A stretch of DNA of 38,521 nucleotides from Chromatiaceae bacterium (GCA_026984455.1 JALSSC010000065.1:1-38521), one strand, 5' to 3'. Shown: positions 19,105 to 27,088, counted from the first letter of the stretch. Notes: generated from the sequence alone by a model not told the origin. Numbers and translations are program-made.

Positions 19105-20300
19105 GTCTGCTCCTGATGGGTTTCGATAAATTCACGAATGCGGTGGGCGGCCTCGGTGCAGGCGCCGGCCTCGGCCACCAGGGCCATGCGTATCCGCCCG
19201 GCCCCCGGATTGCCGGCGGCCTGCTCGCGGGACAGGTAACGGCCGGGCAACACCTTGACGCTCCGCTCGGCGTAGAGTCCGCGGGCGAAGTCCCGGTCGT
19301 CGCCGCCGATGCGTGGCCACAGATAGAAGCCCCCCTGGGGCCGTTGCACCTCCAGCACCGGGGAGAGGATGGCCAGCACCGCGTCGAATTTGGCCCGGTA
19401 GAGGGCGCGGTTGGCGCGGACGTGGGCCTCGTCGTTCCAGGCGGCGATGCTGGCGGCCTGGTGCTGGAGGGGGAGGGCGCAGCCCTGGTAGGTCCGGTAC
19501 AAAAAGAAGCGTTCGATGAGGCGGGCGTCGCCGGCCACATAGCCCGAACGCAGCCCCGGGGCGTTGGAGCGTTTGGAGAGGCTGTTCATGGCCAGACAGC
19601 GGCGGTAGTCGTCCAACCCCATCTCCCGGGCCACCTCCAGGAGGCCGGTCGGTGGCTCGGCCTCGTCGAGATAGATCTCCGAATAGCATTCGTCGGCGAC
19701 GATGACGAAGTCGTGGGCCTGGGCCTTGGCGATGAGGTCGCGTAGGCGCTCGCGCCCGATCACCGCCCCGGTGGGGTTGCCCGGCGAGCAGAGGTAGAGG
19801 ACCTGGCAACGCCGCCATTGGTCGTCGGTGACCCGCTCGAAATCGGGCAGCAGGCCGGTGGCCTCGGTGCAGGGGATGAAACCCGGCTCGGCGCCCGCCA
19901 GCAGGGCCGCCCCCTCGTAGATCTGGTAGAAGGGATTGGGCATCAGCACCAGGGGATCACGGCTCCGGTCCACCAGGGCCTGGGCCACGGCGAACAGGGC
20001 CTCGCGGGTGCCGTTCACCGGCAGGACCTGCGTGGCCGGATCGAGGGGGGCGCCGAAACGGCGCCCGATCCAGGCGGCGATGGCCTCGCGCAGCGGCGTC
20101 GTCCCGCGGGTGGTGGGATAACGGCCGAGGCCGTCCAGGTGTCCCTTCAGGGCCTCACTGACCACCGCCGGGGTGGGGTGGCGGGGTTCGCCGATGGACA
20201 GGGCGATGGGGGGGCGATCCGCGGGCGGGCGCACCCCGGCCAGGAGCCGGGCGAGGCGCTCGAAGGGGTAGGGCTGGAGGCGGTCCAGGTCCGGATTCAT
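19101..20300 (-). CDS. dapC: Succinyldiaminopimelate aminotransferase
   Basis: A 399-residue PLP enzyme of aminotransferase class I. It converts N-succinyl-2-amino-6-ketopimelate to succinyl-DAP using glutamate, between DapD and DapE. Motifs: [10 protein letters not shown] at the start, [18 protein letters not shown], the [13 protein letters not shown]-phosphate turn, [19 protein letters not shown], and the Schiff-base lysine in [18 protein letters not shown] start at the ATG at 20300 ([16 protein letters not shown]); a TTG at 20333 would add eleven residues and neither has a strong ribosome site. It is the first gene of the dap operon and is co-encoded with dapD and dapE, which separates it from ArgD-type enzymes. 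Confidence 0.93.
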   Translation of the reverse strand: MNPDLDRLQPYPFERLARLLAGVRPPADRPPIALSIGEPRHPTPAVVSEALKGHLDGLGRYPTTRGTTPLREAIAAWIGRRFGAPLDPATQVLPVNGTREALFAVAQALVDRSRDPLVLMPNPFYQIYEGAALLAGAEPGFIPCTEATGLLPDFERVTDDQWRRCQVLYLCSPGNPTGAVIGRERLRDLIAKAQAHDFVIVADECYSEIYLDEAEPPTGLLEVAREMGLDDYRRCLAMNSLSKRSNAPGLRSGYVAGDARLIERFFLYRTYQGCALPLQHQAASIAAWNDEAHVRANRALYRAKFDAVLAILSPVLEVQRPQGGFYLWPRIGGDDRDFARGLYAERSVKVLPGRYLSREQAAGNPGAGRIRMALVAEAGACTEAAHRIREFIETHQEQT

Positions 20301-20450
20301 GGGCGACTGAGGGGGCTGGGCCAAATCATTCAAGTATAGCAGGCAGGCCTCCCTTGTTGTCTGTGAAGAAGGGCCCGCCTGGGGTGTTCGTCTCGACCTG
20401 CCCTGTGTGCCGGGACAGGCGCCCCGCGTGTGCCTTCCTGCGGTTCCTCG

Positions 20451-20538
20451 ATTTTTCTACGGCCTGGCACCCTCGAGGAGCGCGGGTAATGCATGGACCG
20501 CACGCGGCCGGTAGAACACCCCATTTTTCAACGGCCTG
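20451..20538. repeat. Direct repeat ATTTTTC(T/A)ACGGCCTG, two copies
   Basis: The 16-base word occurs at 20451-20466 and 20523-20538 with one mismatch, 72 bases apart. The second copy, read as CAGGCCGTTGAAAAATGGG on the other strand, resembles ends often seen on small non-autonomous elements. Confidence 0.6.
20520..20532. repeat. Left arm of a 13-base inverted repeat near the island edge
   Basis: CCCATTTTTCAAC here is the exact reverse complement of GTTGAAAAATGGG at 26961-26973. The two arms enclose about 6.4 kb, nearly the whole atypical block. Confidence 0.6.
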
Positions 20539-20768
20539 ATGAGGGTGGTGCGATGCTGTATGCTGAGGTGCGATGTGGCGGGTCAGGATAACCATAATCA
20601 CTTCGGGCTAGTATGTGTGTGCCTGGCATGATAGAAAATCGCTAGGAACCCGCATCTCGATAATGGAACAGGGGAATCTCCAGGTCTGCACGATCAGGGA
20701 CTCGGTTCGCCGCCATGCGTGGGTACGTACTCACCATGGGATTTTCCGGCAGGCGAAATAGACGGCTG

Positions 20769-20783
20769 CCGGCACGGTGCCGG
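20769..20783. promoter_or_regulatory. 15-base palindrome CCGGCACGGTGCCGG
   Basis: A perfect seven-base inverted repeat around a single central G. It may be a protein-binding site or a hairpin; no T-run follows. Confidence 0.35.
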
Positions 20784-21030
20784 TCGTGCGTATGGGTTGG
20801 GAATTACCTTTCTCTCTACCTGTATTGACGCAACCGTATCCGCTGTTGATTGGGGAAGTGAGTGCCCGTGCGGCAAGACACCGAAAGACATGCCCAACCC
20901 ATGCCGGCCTCGCTAGGCAGAAAAATACCGAGTCGATTGCGACAAGAATACAAAAACTAGAAGTGATTACGACGATCCGGACCCCCTCCCCCTGACAGGA
21001 TGTTGAAAATGTCCTTCCCTGTACTTGTGC

Positions 21031-21055
21031 AATCACGGAACGGACAAACGTGATT
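21031..21055. promoter_or_regulatory. Inverted repeat AATCACG-N11-CGTGATT upstream of the operon
   Basis: The seven-base arms at 21031-21037 and 21049-21055 match perfectly with an 11-base spacer. It does not fit the FNR or CRP patterns. Its place about 110 bases before the structured leader fits an operator or activator site; this is inference. Confidence 0.4.
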
Positions 21056-21167
21056 TCCCGGTTCCTTTGTTGTTTACAGCTTACGGCCGTCAAAAATGGA
21101 GGTACGTCCATGGCGCGCACGCAGACCGTTCAGAAACGCGGTTTTTCAAGGAGTTCCTACTGGGACG

Positions 21168-21349
21168 GCCCGCGAGCGGGCGACCTTCCGGCCATTCACG
21201 GCCGCTGCCGACTTGGCATCGTACGTGGGTGGTCCGTCCCCGCGTGCGTGCCTAAGCGATGCCGGCCTGGCGGGCTTGCACAGCACGCCCGGACGGGTGG
21301 GAGAGACGCCTGTACCGGCCGATCTTTCTGCCGTAGGCAGGAAGTCTCT
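21168..21349 (+). ncRNA. Candidate structured leader RNA of the molybdoenzyme operon
   Basis: Five stems follow each other and stop 24 bases before the AGAGGAG ribosome site region: GCCCG/CGGGC with a CGAG loop (21168-21181); CGGCC/GGCCG (21189-21204); GGCATCG/CGATGCC (21215-21221 with 21257-21263), extendable by GTACG/CGTGC; CGGGC/GCCCG (21271-21275 with 21287-21291); and AGAGA/TCTCT (21302-21306, 21345-21349) around a nine-base stem CTTTCTGCC-GTA-GGCAGGAAG (21324-21344). The GCCC at 21287 could pair instead with GGG at 21295, an alternative fold. It matches no riboswitch consensus that I could recall with confidence. A cis-acting control element is possible. Confidence 0.4.
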
Positions 21350-21389
21350 GCGCGGCGGATAATCAAAAAAGAAAGAGGAGATATTCATC

Positions 21390-22076
21390 GTGTCCCAACT
21401 GCCATCCATTCCTTGGGAAAGACTCGAACGCAGGCAACGTTCCCTCCCCATGAAACGCGCCGGGTTCGTCATCGACTTGCGCCGTTGCATTGGGTGCCAT
21501 GCTTGCAGCATTTCCTGCAAGACTGAAAATGACGTGCCTTTGGGCGGTTTCCGAAACAGGGTTCGTTACCTGGAGAGACCCGACTCGGATAGAATTTCCT
21601 ATCTGCCTCTCCTCTGTATGCATTGCCAGGATGCGCCGTGTCTGGAGGCCTGCCCGACGTCCGCGATCACCCGTATGGCGGATGGACGTGTCGTCATAAA
21701 CCAGGAGCAATGCTGTGGCATGAAGGCCTGTATCGCCGCCTGTCCCTACGGTGCGATTTATCTCGATGCAAAAGCCGGTAAGGCGGATAAGTGTGACATG
21801 TGTACGCATCGCACGTCATTGGGATTGGATCCCGCCTGTGTCGCCTCATGTCCTACGGGGACGTTACGCTTCGGTGATCTGGGCGATGCCAATCACCCAG
21901 TCACTCGTTATGCGCAGGAGCATGGTGCAAAACCGTTCAAAGAAGACGCCGGCACCCGGCCGAGTGTATACTATATAAGGCATGAACCCTGGATGAACGA
22001 GGCAGCGGCAACCGGGGTGCAGATCACTCCCGAGGACGATGAAATCGTCTATGAGCAAACAGGAGAGGAGTTATGA
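21390..22076 (+). CDS. Four-cluster ferredoxin-type electron-transfer subunit (PsrB/TtrB/DmsB-like)
   Basis: A 228-residue iron-sulfur protein, GTG start at 21390 with AGAGGAG nine bases ahead. It has no signal peptide, so it should be exported bound to the Tat-signal subunit. Cysteine motifs: cluster 1 C33-C36-C39-C43; cluster 2 C76-C79-C84-C88; cluster 4 C135-C138-C150-C154. The third motif is odd: C108-C109-G-M111-K-A-C114-IAA-C118, where the second cysteine of the standard CxxCxxCxxxCP is Met111 and an extra Cys sits at 109. It would carry electrons between the membrane quinone-linked subunit and the molybdenum site. It overlaps the next gene by ATGA. The family call is firm. Confidence 0.93.
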   Translation: MSQLPSIPWERLERRQRSLPMKRAGFVIDLRRCIGCHACSISCKTENDVPLGGFRNRVRYLERPDSDRISYLPLLCMHCQDAPCLEACPTSAITRMADGRVVINQEQCCGMKACIAACPYGAIYLDAKAGKADKCDMCTHRTSLGLDPACVASCPTGTLRFGDLGDANHPVTRYAQEHGAKPFKEDAGTRPSVYYIRHEPWMNEAAATGVQITPEDDEIVYEQTGEEL

Positions 22077-22939
22077 GTTACGGAACCGCTCTCATCCCTT
22101 TTGGATGGCCGATCGTCCTGTATTTGACCCTTGCTGGCCTGGCTTGTGGCGCTGTATTGTGCGCGGTTCTGTTCCTCTATTCGCAAGAGAAGGCCAAAGA
22201 CGGTCAGGCCCCAGTGGTTTTCAAGACCGGCCTCTATCTGGCCATCGTCGCGATTTTGACAGGGGCCTTGTTTCTCATATATGACTTGGGCAGCTCAGAC
22301 CGTTTTTATCTGAATTTCTCCCAGTTCAATCCCTCCTCGGCAATCGCCTGGGGAACACGGATCATCAGTCTATTCGTGCTCCTGTGTATTTACTCTCTGA
22401 TATTGATTCACAGGCGTGCGGAATCTGACTCCATTGGTCCGGTATTAGGCGCATTACTCGTGCTTTTTGCATTGGCGGTCGGTATATATCCTGCCTTCGT
22501 GTTGGCTCAGGCAGTGGCCAGGCCGCTATGGGATCCGTTGTTCTTGGTGCCGCTTTTCCTGGTGCTTGGTGTCAATACGGGGTTCGCCGGCGTGCAGTTG
22601 CTTACATACCGGAGGTGGACTGACGAGAGCCTGGCCCAACTCAGGAATGTGGATATTGCCATTGTCTTTCTGGAGATCGCACTGTTTATTTCCATGTTGA
22701 CGGCGAGTTCACTTTCCCCCGCTGCTCTCGACCGCTTTTTCAAGGGTGATCTTGCGCTGTGGTTCTGGTTGGGGGTCGTGGTGATCGGCTGGGGATGGCC
22801 GTTGCTGGTCAGTTTTAGGCACAAACTGAGCGTGCGCTCTATGGTTTCGGCCCAGTTGGGGTTCATCGTCGGTGCATTTGCACTTAGAACGATCATCGTT
22901 TTCGGTGGTCAGGGGCCCCAGTCGTTTCTTGGCGCATAA
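22073..22939 (+). CDS. NrfD/PsrC-type membrane anchor subunit
   Basis: A 288-residue integral membrane protein with eight predicted spans (roughly 10-37, 53-72, 93-114, 121-147, 151-178, 191-213, 226-247, 256-280), the number usual for NrfD/PsrC. It starts MSYGTALIPFGWPIVLYLTLAG; the phrase WPIVLYL-x-LAGLA in the first span and the IYDLGSSDRFYLNF loop are typical. In known relatives this subunit exchanges electrons and protons with the quinone pool and holds no haem. Here it is coupled to the Fe-S gene by ATGA and is followed after 25 bases by the catalytic subunit. It is shorter than TtrC proteins and closer to the PsrC size. Confidence 0.9.
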   Translation: MSYGTALIPFGWPIVLYLTLAGLACGAVLCAVLFLYSQEKAKDGQAPVVFKTGLYLAIVAILTGALFLIYDLGSSDRFYLNFSQFNPSSAIAWGTRIISLFVLLCIYSLILIHRRAESDSIGPVLGALLVLFALAVGIYPAFVLAQAVARPLWDPLFLVPLFLVLGVNTGFAGVQLLTYRRWTDESLAQLRNVDIAIVFLEIALFISMLTASSLSPAALDRFFKGDLALWFWLGVVVIGWGWPLLVSFRHKLSVRSMVSAQLGFIVGAFALRTIIVFGGQGPQSFLGA

Positions 22940-22964
22940 TATCGGCAGAGGAGTGAGCGGAATA

Positions 22965-25706
22965 ATGAAACAGAAAGACCATCTACTGACTCGGCGGGAC
23001 TTCCTCAAGATGGGCGGCGCTTTGAGTGTTGGCGTTGCCGGCCTGGGCCTTGCCGCACCGCTGTTTGGAAATTTCAATGATCAGAAGTTGCGGATCGATC
23101 TGGAGAAATTCATAGCAAGCCGGAAAAAAGATTTCATAGACTATACCCGCGCGAAGGCGGTACCAACGATCTGTTTCGGATGCACCACACATTGTGGCAT
23201 CGTAGGCTGGGTCCAGGATGGAAAGGTGCGCCGGCTGGAGGGCAACCCTCTGGATCCGAATTCGCTGGGAAATACCTGTTCAAAAGTCCATGGCGCGATC
23301 AGCTTCACCTATTATCCCGAACGCCTTCTATACCCCCTGAAACGCGTCGGTAAACGGGGTGATGGTAAGTGGAAGCGTATCACTTGGGAGGAAGCCATCG
23401 AAGAAATCGGGGATCGGTTGAAGGCATGCCGTGAGTCCGGCCATCCTGAACGCTTCATATTTCATTATGGGCGGGACAAGACCAAGGGATTCACCAAGCG
23501 TTTCACCAATGCCTTTGGTACACCCAACCGGCTGAATCGCAGATCGATCTGCAGCTCGAATCGGCGTGTACCGCTGATGAGTTATTATGGCCGTGATTTC
23601 GAGTGGGAAACCCAGGATCTGGAAAATACCAAATATATCCTGAACTTTGGCAGTAACCCGTTGGAGGCCTATCAAGGTGGCATGTACATGATGCACCGGA
23701 TTCAGAGGGCCCGGGTCGACAATGGCGCGAAGATGGTTTCGTTCGAGGTCCGCCCCTCGGCAACCGTGAACTGTTCCGACGAATATTTTCCGGTCATGCC
23801 GGGCTCCGATGCGGCGATCGGTTTTGCCATGGCCAATGTCATTATCGACGAAGGCCTGGTCGATAAGGCATTCTGGGAACGATGGGCCAATGTGTCCTTG
23901 TCTGAAATCAAGGCCCATATCAAGGACTGGACGGCGGAGCATGCGGAGAAAGTGAGTGGAGTCCCGGCGGCCGACATTCGCCGTATTGCTATTGAATTTG
24001 CGCAAGCCGCCCCTCATTGCACGACGATGACCGCTCGGGGGTCAGCCAAACACTATCACGGCACGCAGGGCGACCGTGGCCTGAGAATGTTGGACGTATT
24101 GGTGGGTAATGTCGGTCGAGAGGGTGGCCTGTGTCTGAGTAGCGGGCGTATGTGGGGTGGTGGCAAATACGGACAGGACGGTTTGCCGGCGGTGTCCCAA
24201 CCCAAGCCGAGGCCGCCCAAGCCAAAGCCTTTTACCCCGGGTACCCCGGCCTATGCGGATCTTCCTGAGGGTGTCAAGGCCAAGGTGGCAAGGCTGGATT
24301 CGAAATGGAGAAACAGGTATTACGGAGAGTTGGCGACCCCATCGGAATATCCGCTTTCCTGGAACTGGTATGGGATGAAGGTGGGACAGTTGGTGCATCC
24401 CTACATCCGGGAGGGTCGTGCCAAGGTGGATGTGTATATGTCGTACACCTATGGTGCCGCCTATGGGTACCCGGAGGCCAAAGTCTGCCGTGAGGTCCTG
24501 TTGGATGAAAAGTTGGTCCCCTTTCATGTGGCTATCGATATCGATTATAGTGAACAGGCGGCATTGGCCGATATCATCCTGCCGGAGGCCACCAGCCTGG
24601 AACGTTGGGATGCGCATTCCACGAATTGCTATGGACTCATCCCCTATACAGGTATTCGTCAGCCACTGGTTGAGCCGATGGGTGAGGCCCGGCCAATACA
24701 GATCATCCTCCGGGATCTGGCACGGCACATCGGTGGAGGAATGGAAAAATACTTCGATTTTGACAAGGTCGAGGATTTTTACAAGGAATGGTACAAGAAT
24801 ATATCTGCCCAATTCCCCGGCGGCTGGGAAGAATTCAAACGCCGTGGAATCTGGCAAGACCCCAGTAGGGCAAAGGACTATCAGCTCTATGAGCGTCCTG
24901 TGCCCAAAGAGGATGTGGTGGGCGCAACCATAGACCCGGAGACGCGGGTCATCTATCGTGAAAAAAAAGGAAAAAAGAGGGCTGTTGGGATCGTAATGGA
25001 GGATCCGGTGACTGGGGAGATGAAGGCCGTGAGGGGCTTTCCTACGCCGTCGAGAAAGATACAGGTGTTCGATCCGGTCTTTCCTCTCGCTGCGCAGAGT
25101 GCGGGTCTGCCAGACGGCGATCCGAATGGGGCTGCTCTACCGACACTCTTTACGACTCCCGGCTTCGATGCCCTGGAAGACGATGATTTGATTCTGACCA
25201 CGTTCAAATGGAACGTGCATACCCAGGGGCGCTCGTCGCAGTGGAAGTACCACGCCGAGGTGATTCATACCAATCAGATATTCATCAACCCCAAGACGGC
25301 GGAGAGAATGGGGTTGAGGAATGGCGATGAAGTGGAGATAACGGTAAAGCGTCCGAAAGGGTTGACCTATCGGGGTGGAATAGATGAAGTGGTCGGTAGT
25401 GTCAGAAATACCGTGCGTTTACTCAAAGGCGTACATGAGCGGGTGGTGTGTTTTGCTCATGCCGGGGGGCACTGGGAGCACGGAGCGGTGGCCCGCGCCG
25501 AAAACCATGAGAGTGGTCCCGCTGCCAAGAATGGCAGGGAGTCGCTATTGGATGCGGACGTGTCGGCCGATATCTGGTGGTCGAAGGCCCGCGGAGGTAC
25601 GGGAAACGGTGCCCGCATGAATGATGTCCTTCCTATCAATCCATCGCCGCTCGTAGGTGGCCAAAACTGGTTCGACAATATCTGTAAGATCCGGAAAGTC
25701 ACGTGA
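22965..25706 (+). CDS. Tat-exported molybdopterin oxidoreductase catalytic subunit (PsrA/TtrA/ArrA clade)
   Basis: A 913-residue enzyme, ATG at 22965 with GAGGAG upstream. A Tat signal (LLTRRDFLKMGGALSVGVAGLGLAAP, 8-32) sends it to the periplasm. The [4Fe-4S] motif is C70-x2-C73-x3-C77-x27-C105, and Cys196 in RRSICSSN is the likely molybdenum ligand, as in polysulfide, tetrathionate and arsenate reductases and unlike the Ser or Asp of other branches. RGSAKHYHGTQGDRGLRMLDVLVGNVGREGG binds the cofactor, and the C-terminal beta-barrel (from about FNVHTQG...HTNQIFINPKTAERMGLRNGDEVEI) is normal. The gene order B-C-A matches ttrBCA and srdBCA operons. Substrate cannot be named; cytoplasmic SoeA is excluded by the signal. 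A run of eight A, GG, then six A lies at 24961-24976. Confidence 0.92.
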   Translation: MKQKDHLLTRRDFLKMGGALSVGVAGLGLAAPLFGNFNDQKLRIDLEKFIASRKKDFIDYTRAKAVPTICFGCTTHCGIVGWVQDGKVRRLEGNPLDPNSLGNTCSKVHGAISFTYYPERLLYPLKRVGKRGDGKWKRITWEEAIEEIGDRLKACRESGHPERFIFHYGRDKTKGFTKRFTNAFGTPNRLNRRSICSSNRRVPLMSYYGRDFEWETQDLENTKYILNFGSNPLEAYQGGMYMMHRIQRARVDNGAKMVSFEVRPSATVNCSDEYFPVMPGSDAAIGFAMANVIIDEGLVDKAFWERWANVSLSEIKAHIKDWTAEHAEKVSGVPAADIRRIAIEFAQAAPHCTTMTARGSAKHYHGTQGDRGLRMLDVLVGNVGREGGLCLSSGRMWGGGKYGQDGLPAVSQPKPRPPKPKPFTPGTPAYADLPEGVKAKVARLDSKWRNRYYGELATPSEYPLSWNWYGMKVGQLVHPYIREGRAKVDVYMSYTYGAAYGYPEAKVCREVLLDEKLVPFHVAIDIDYSEQAALADIILPEATSLERWDAHSTNCYGLIPYTGIRQPLVEPMGEARPIQIILRDLARHIGGGMEKYFDFDKVEDFYKEWYKNISAQFPGGWEEFKRRGIWQDPSRAKDYQLYERPVPKEDVVGATIDPETRVIYREKKGKKRAVGIVMEDPVTGEMKAVRGFPTPSRKIQVFDPVFPLAAQSAGLPDGDPNGAALPTLFTTPGFDALEDDDLILTTFKWNVHTQGRSSQWKYHAEVIHTNQIFINPKTAERMGLRNGDEVEITVKRPKGLTYRGGIDEVVGSVRNTVRLLKGVHERVVCFAHAGGHWEHGAVARAENHESGPAAKNGRESLLDADVSADIWWSKARGGTGNGARMNDVLPINPSPLVGGQNWFDNICKIRKVT

Positions 25707-26311
25707 AAGCGGATATCTCGCTGGAGAAATCGGCCATCTATGCCTTGCTTGGCCGTATCTTTATCAGTGAACTCGACCGCCAGGGCCTACACGCATTGAA
25801 GGACAGGGCGATCTCATCGGTCCTTGAAAAACTGGAAACCGGTTTTCAGGAATACATGGACTCGTCCGAATGGGATAGCGAGCGGGTGGAAGAGTTGGCA
25901 GCGGAATACTGCCAACTCTTCATCGTGCCAGGAAGGTCCGCGTTGTCGTTGAGGGCTGGTCAGTGGATGGGTGGGGAGGATGGGCATGCCATCGAGCGGT
26001 TGGAAGTGATTATACGTGGACTCGAGTTCGATGGTTCGGCGGGGGTTCCTGGCTATAAGAAGGTTCCTGATGATCACTTGGGTATATTACTCTATTTCTT
26101 GAGTTCGGTTTATGCCTCCAGTGAAGTGAATATTCGGCGGTTGGGACCGTCGATCGCGGGCGTTGTCCTGCACCCGTGGATCTTCAGGTTCGGTGAGGGC
26201 TTGCTTGTCCGCACCCGGAGTCCTCTGTATGCCGCGAGCGGAAAGTTGCTGCTGGAGCTGCAGTATCTCGAACGCGAAGAGATGGAAAAGACAGGGCCTA
26301 TCGGGATGTGA
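25703..26311 (+). CDS. TorD/DmsD-family maturation chaperone
   Basis: A 202-residue all-helical protein, GTG start at 25703 overlapping the catalytic gene's stop by GTGA. Family marks are LAAEYCQLFIVPG (66-77) and VPDDHLGILLYFLSSVY (121-137), the conserved acidic-D-H-x-x helix of TorD chaperones. Such proteins bind the Tat signal of the partner enzyme, hold it until the molybdenum cofactor is inserted, and then release it for export. Being the last gene of the operon it is the dedicated chaperone of the catalytic subunit at 22965. It has no signal peptide and acts in the cytoplasm. Codon use is AT-richer like its neighbours in the island. Confidence 0.87.
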   Translation: MKADISLEKSAIYALLGRIFISELDRQGLHALKDRAISSVLEKLETGFQEYMDSSEWDSERVEELAAEYCQLFIVPGRSALSLRAGQWMGGEDGHAIERLEVIIRGLEFDGSAGVPGYKKVPDDHLGILLYFLSSVYASSEVNIRRLGPSIAGVVLHPWIFRFGEGLLVRTRSPLYAASGKLLLELQYLEREEMEKTGPIGM

Positions 26312-26803
26312 GTAAAGGGCGGACGCGCGGGGTATCAAGCGGGTGACATCTGTGGTCCTGGATCGGGCGTAGCGGTTACAGGCGGGGATGCCTCAGCGAG
26401 TTGCAGGCAAGCCAGGTGGATAGGTGCTGGGATCGCCCTTGAGACCTCTGAGCGGGGCGCAGGTGAGATCTCGTACAGATCAGGCTCTGGGAAGGAGTGG
26501 GTCGATCGGTGAGACGTTCTGGTGCGGCGTGTCCGGCCGACGGGCCGAATGGGGTTCTCAGGGTGGTTTGGGCGACACGTTGGAGATGGAGGCGTCGGCC
26601 GTGGTTCAGGTAGAGCAGGTGAGGTGCAAGTCCGTTAAACCCATAGGATCGTACGAGATCCATGACTACCCAGGAGGTTAGGGGGAGCGCTGGAATCAGT
26701 GTCGGGGTGGCTGCGTTCACCGGGGTACGAAATCCGTCGCGATGCCTGGCGCTGGAACACAATCGAATGCACTCCGAAGAAGGCAAATCCGAAGTGGGAA
26801 CGG

Positions 26804-26835
26804 TATACCCACCGCACGTGAATATTTCCGTCCTG
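26804..26835 (-). repeat. First copy of a 32-base inverted repeat (element CAGGACGGAAATATTCACGT...)
   Basis: Read on the minus strand this 32-base segment is 30/32 identical to plus-strand 29065-29096. Both contain AATATT next to CACGTG, followed by GGGTATA. The copies face each other and enclose radA and the cyclic-nucleotide-binding gene. Confidence 0.85.
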
Positions 26836-26960
26836 CGGTCCGTAAACGGCACTTCCCTGTGCCACTCCTCGTTTTTCGAGGGTGTTCCTCGTGTTCCTGG
26901 GCAGACAGGGTCCGGGGCGGAGGGGCCGGGGGTCCCGGTATTTATGGGGCGCGATCAACG

Positions 26961-26973
26961 GTTGAAAAATGGG
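26961..26973. repeat. Right arm of the 13-base inverted repeat
   Basis: GTTGAAAAATGGG, exact reverse complement of 20520-20532. It lies about 75 bases before the radA -10 element. Confidence 0.6.
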
Positions 26974-27048
26974 AGGAAGGGGCAGGCGACATCTTCCCCT
27001 GGCGACGGCGGAAGCACTCCGGGGAAGGGGTTCTTCGGCCGAACACTA

Positions 27049-27054
27049 TATAAT
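27049..27054 (+). promoter_or_regulatory. radA -10 element
   Basis: A perfect TATAAT at 27049-27054, with no good -35 at the usual distance. Transcription would begin near 27061, which places the radA start codon downstream of it and argues against the longer open frame. Confidence 0.45.
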
Positions 27055-27088
27055 CGGCCTCATCCTTCCTCCCCAGGTTCGATGTCCC

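Larger units (their letters stand above)
20301..21389. other. Long non-coding stretch before the molybdoenzyme operon
   Basis: No open frame in these 1.09 kb looks like a real protein: the candidates are short, lack ribosome sites and have odd composition. It holds the direct repeats at 20451-20538, a 15-base palindrome at 20769-20783 (CCGGCAC-G-GTGCCGG), an inverted repeat at 21031-21055 and the structured leader at 21168-21349. No clear sigma70 promoter could be placed. Confidence 0.55.
20334..26960. other. Low-GC island with molybdoenzyme operon
   Basis: The block between dapC and radA differs from both sides by lower G+C (about half, against about 70% outside, from counted 60-base lines), frequent A- and T-ending codons and long non-coding stretches of about 1.0 kb before and 0.65 kb after the four genes. 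No integrase or transposase is seen. A 13-base inverted repeat lies near both ends. Horizontal gain is inferred from these facts; exact borders are uncertain by several hundred bases. Confidence 0.6.
26312..27048. other. Non-coding stretch between the chaperone gene and radA
   Basis: No convincing protein. The longest frame (26376-26852, minus, 158 residues) has a Ser/Arg/Thr/Pro-rich, low-quality composition and no ribosome site. Small hairpins are seen: CGGCC/GGCCG with a GACG loop (26534-26547), GGATC/GATCC (26646-26661), and CCTCG-TTTTT-CGAGG (26867-26881). It also holds one arm of the 32-base repeat (26804-26835) and the right arm of the 13-base repeat. The regular hairpins hint at a decayed element or RNA, not identified. 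Confidence 0.45.

Noticed and set aside
16811..19540. Single 909-residue fused reading frame including DapE
   Set aside because: The N-terminal two thirds are out-of-frame shadows of dapD and dapC; DapE begins at 17938 with normal length.
20731..21120. 129-residue minus-strand frame before the molybdoenzyme operon
   Set aside because: No motif or ribosome site, and mixed composition; regarded as chance.
21268..21356. Glycine-riboswitch resemblance (GGGAGAGAC ... GGCAGGAAG)
   Set aside because: Only the opening GGGAGAGAC looks similar; the conserved core of that class is missing, and the gene downstream does not fit.
21390..26311. Assignment as sulfite-oxidising SoeABC
   Set aside because: SoeA is cytoplasmic and lacks a signal peptide; this catalytic subunit has a clear Tat signal and a different gene order.
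26376..26852. 158-residue minus-strand frame as a gene
   Set aside because: No ribosome site, Ser/Arg/Pro-rich composition, no recognisable domain, and it crosses the 32-base repeat.
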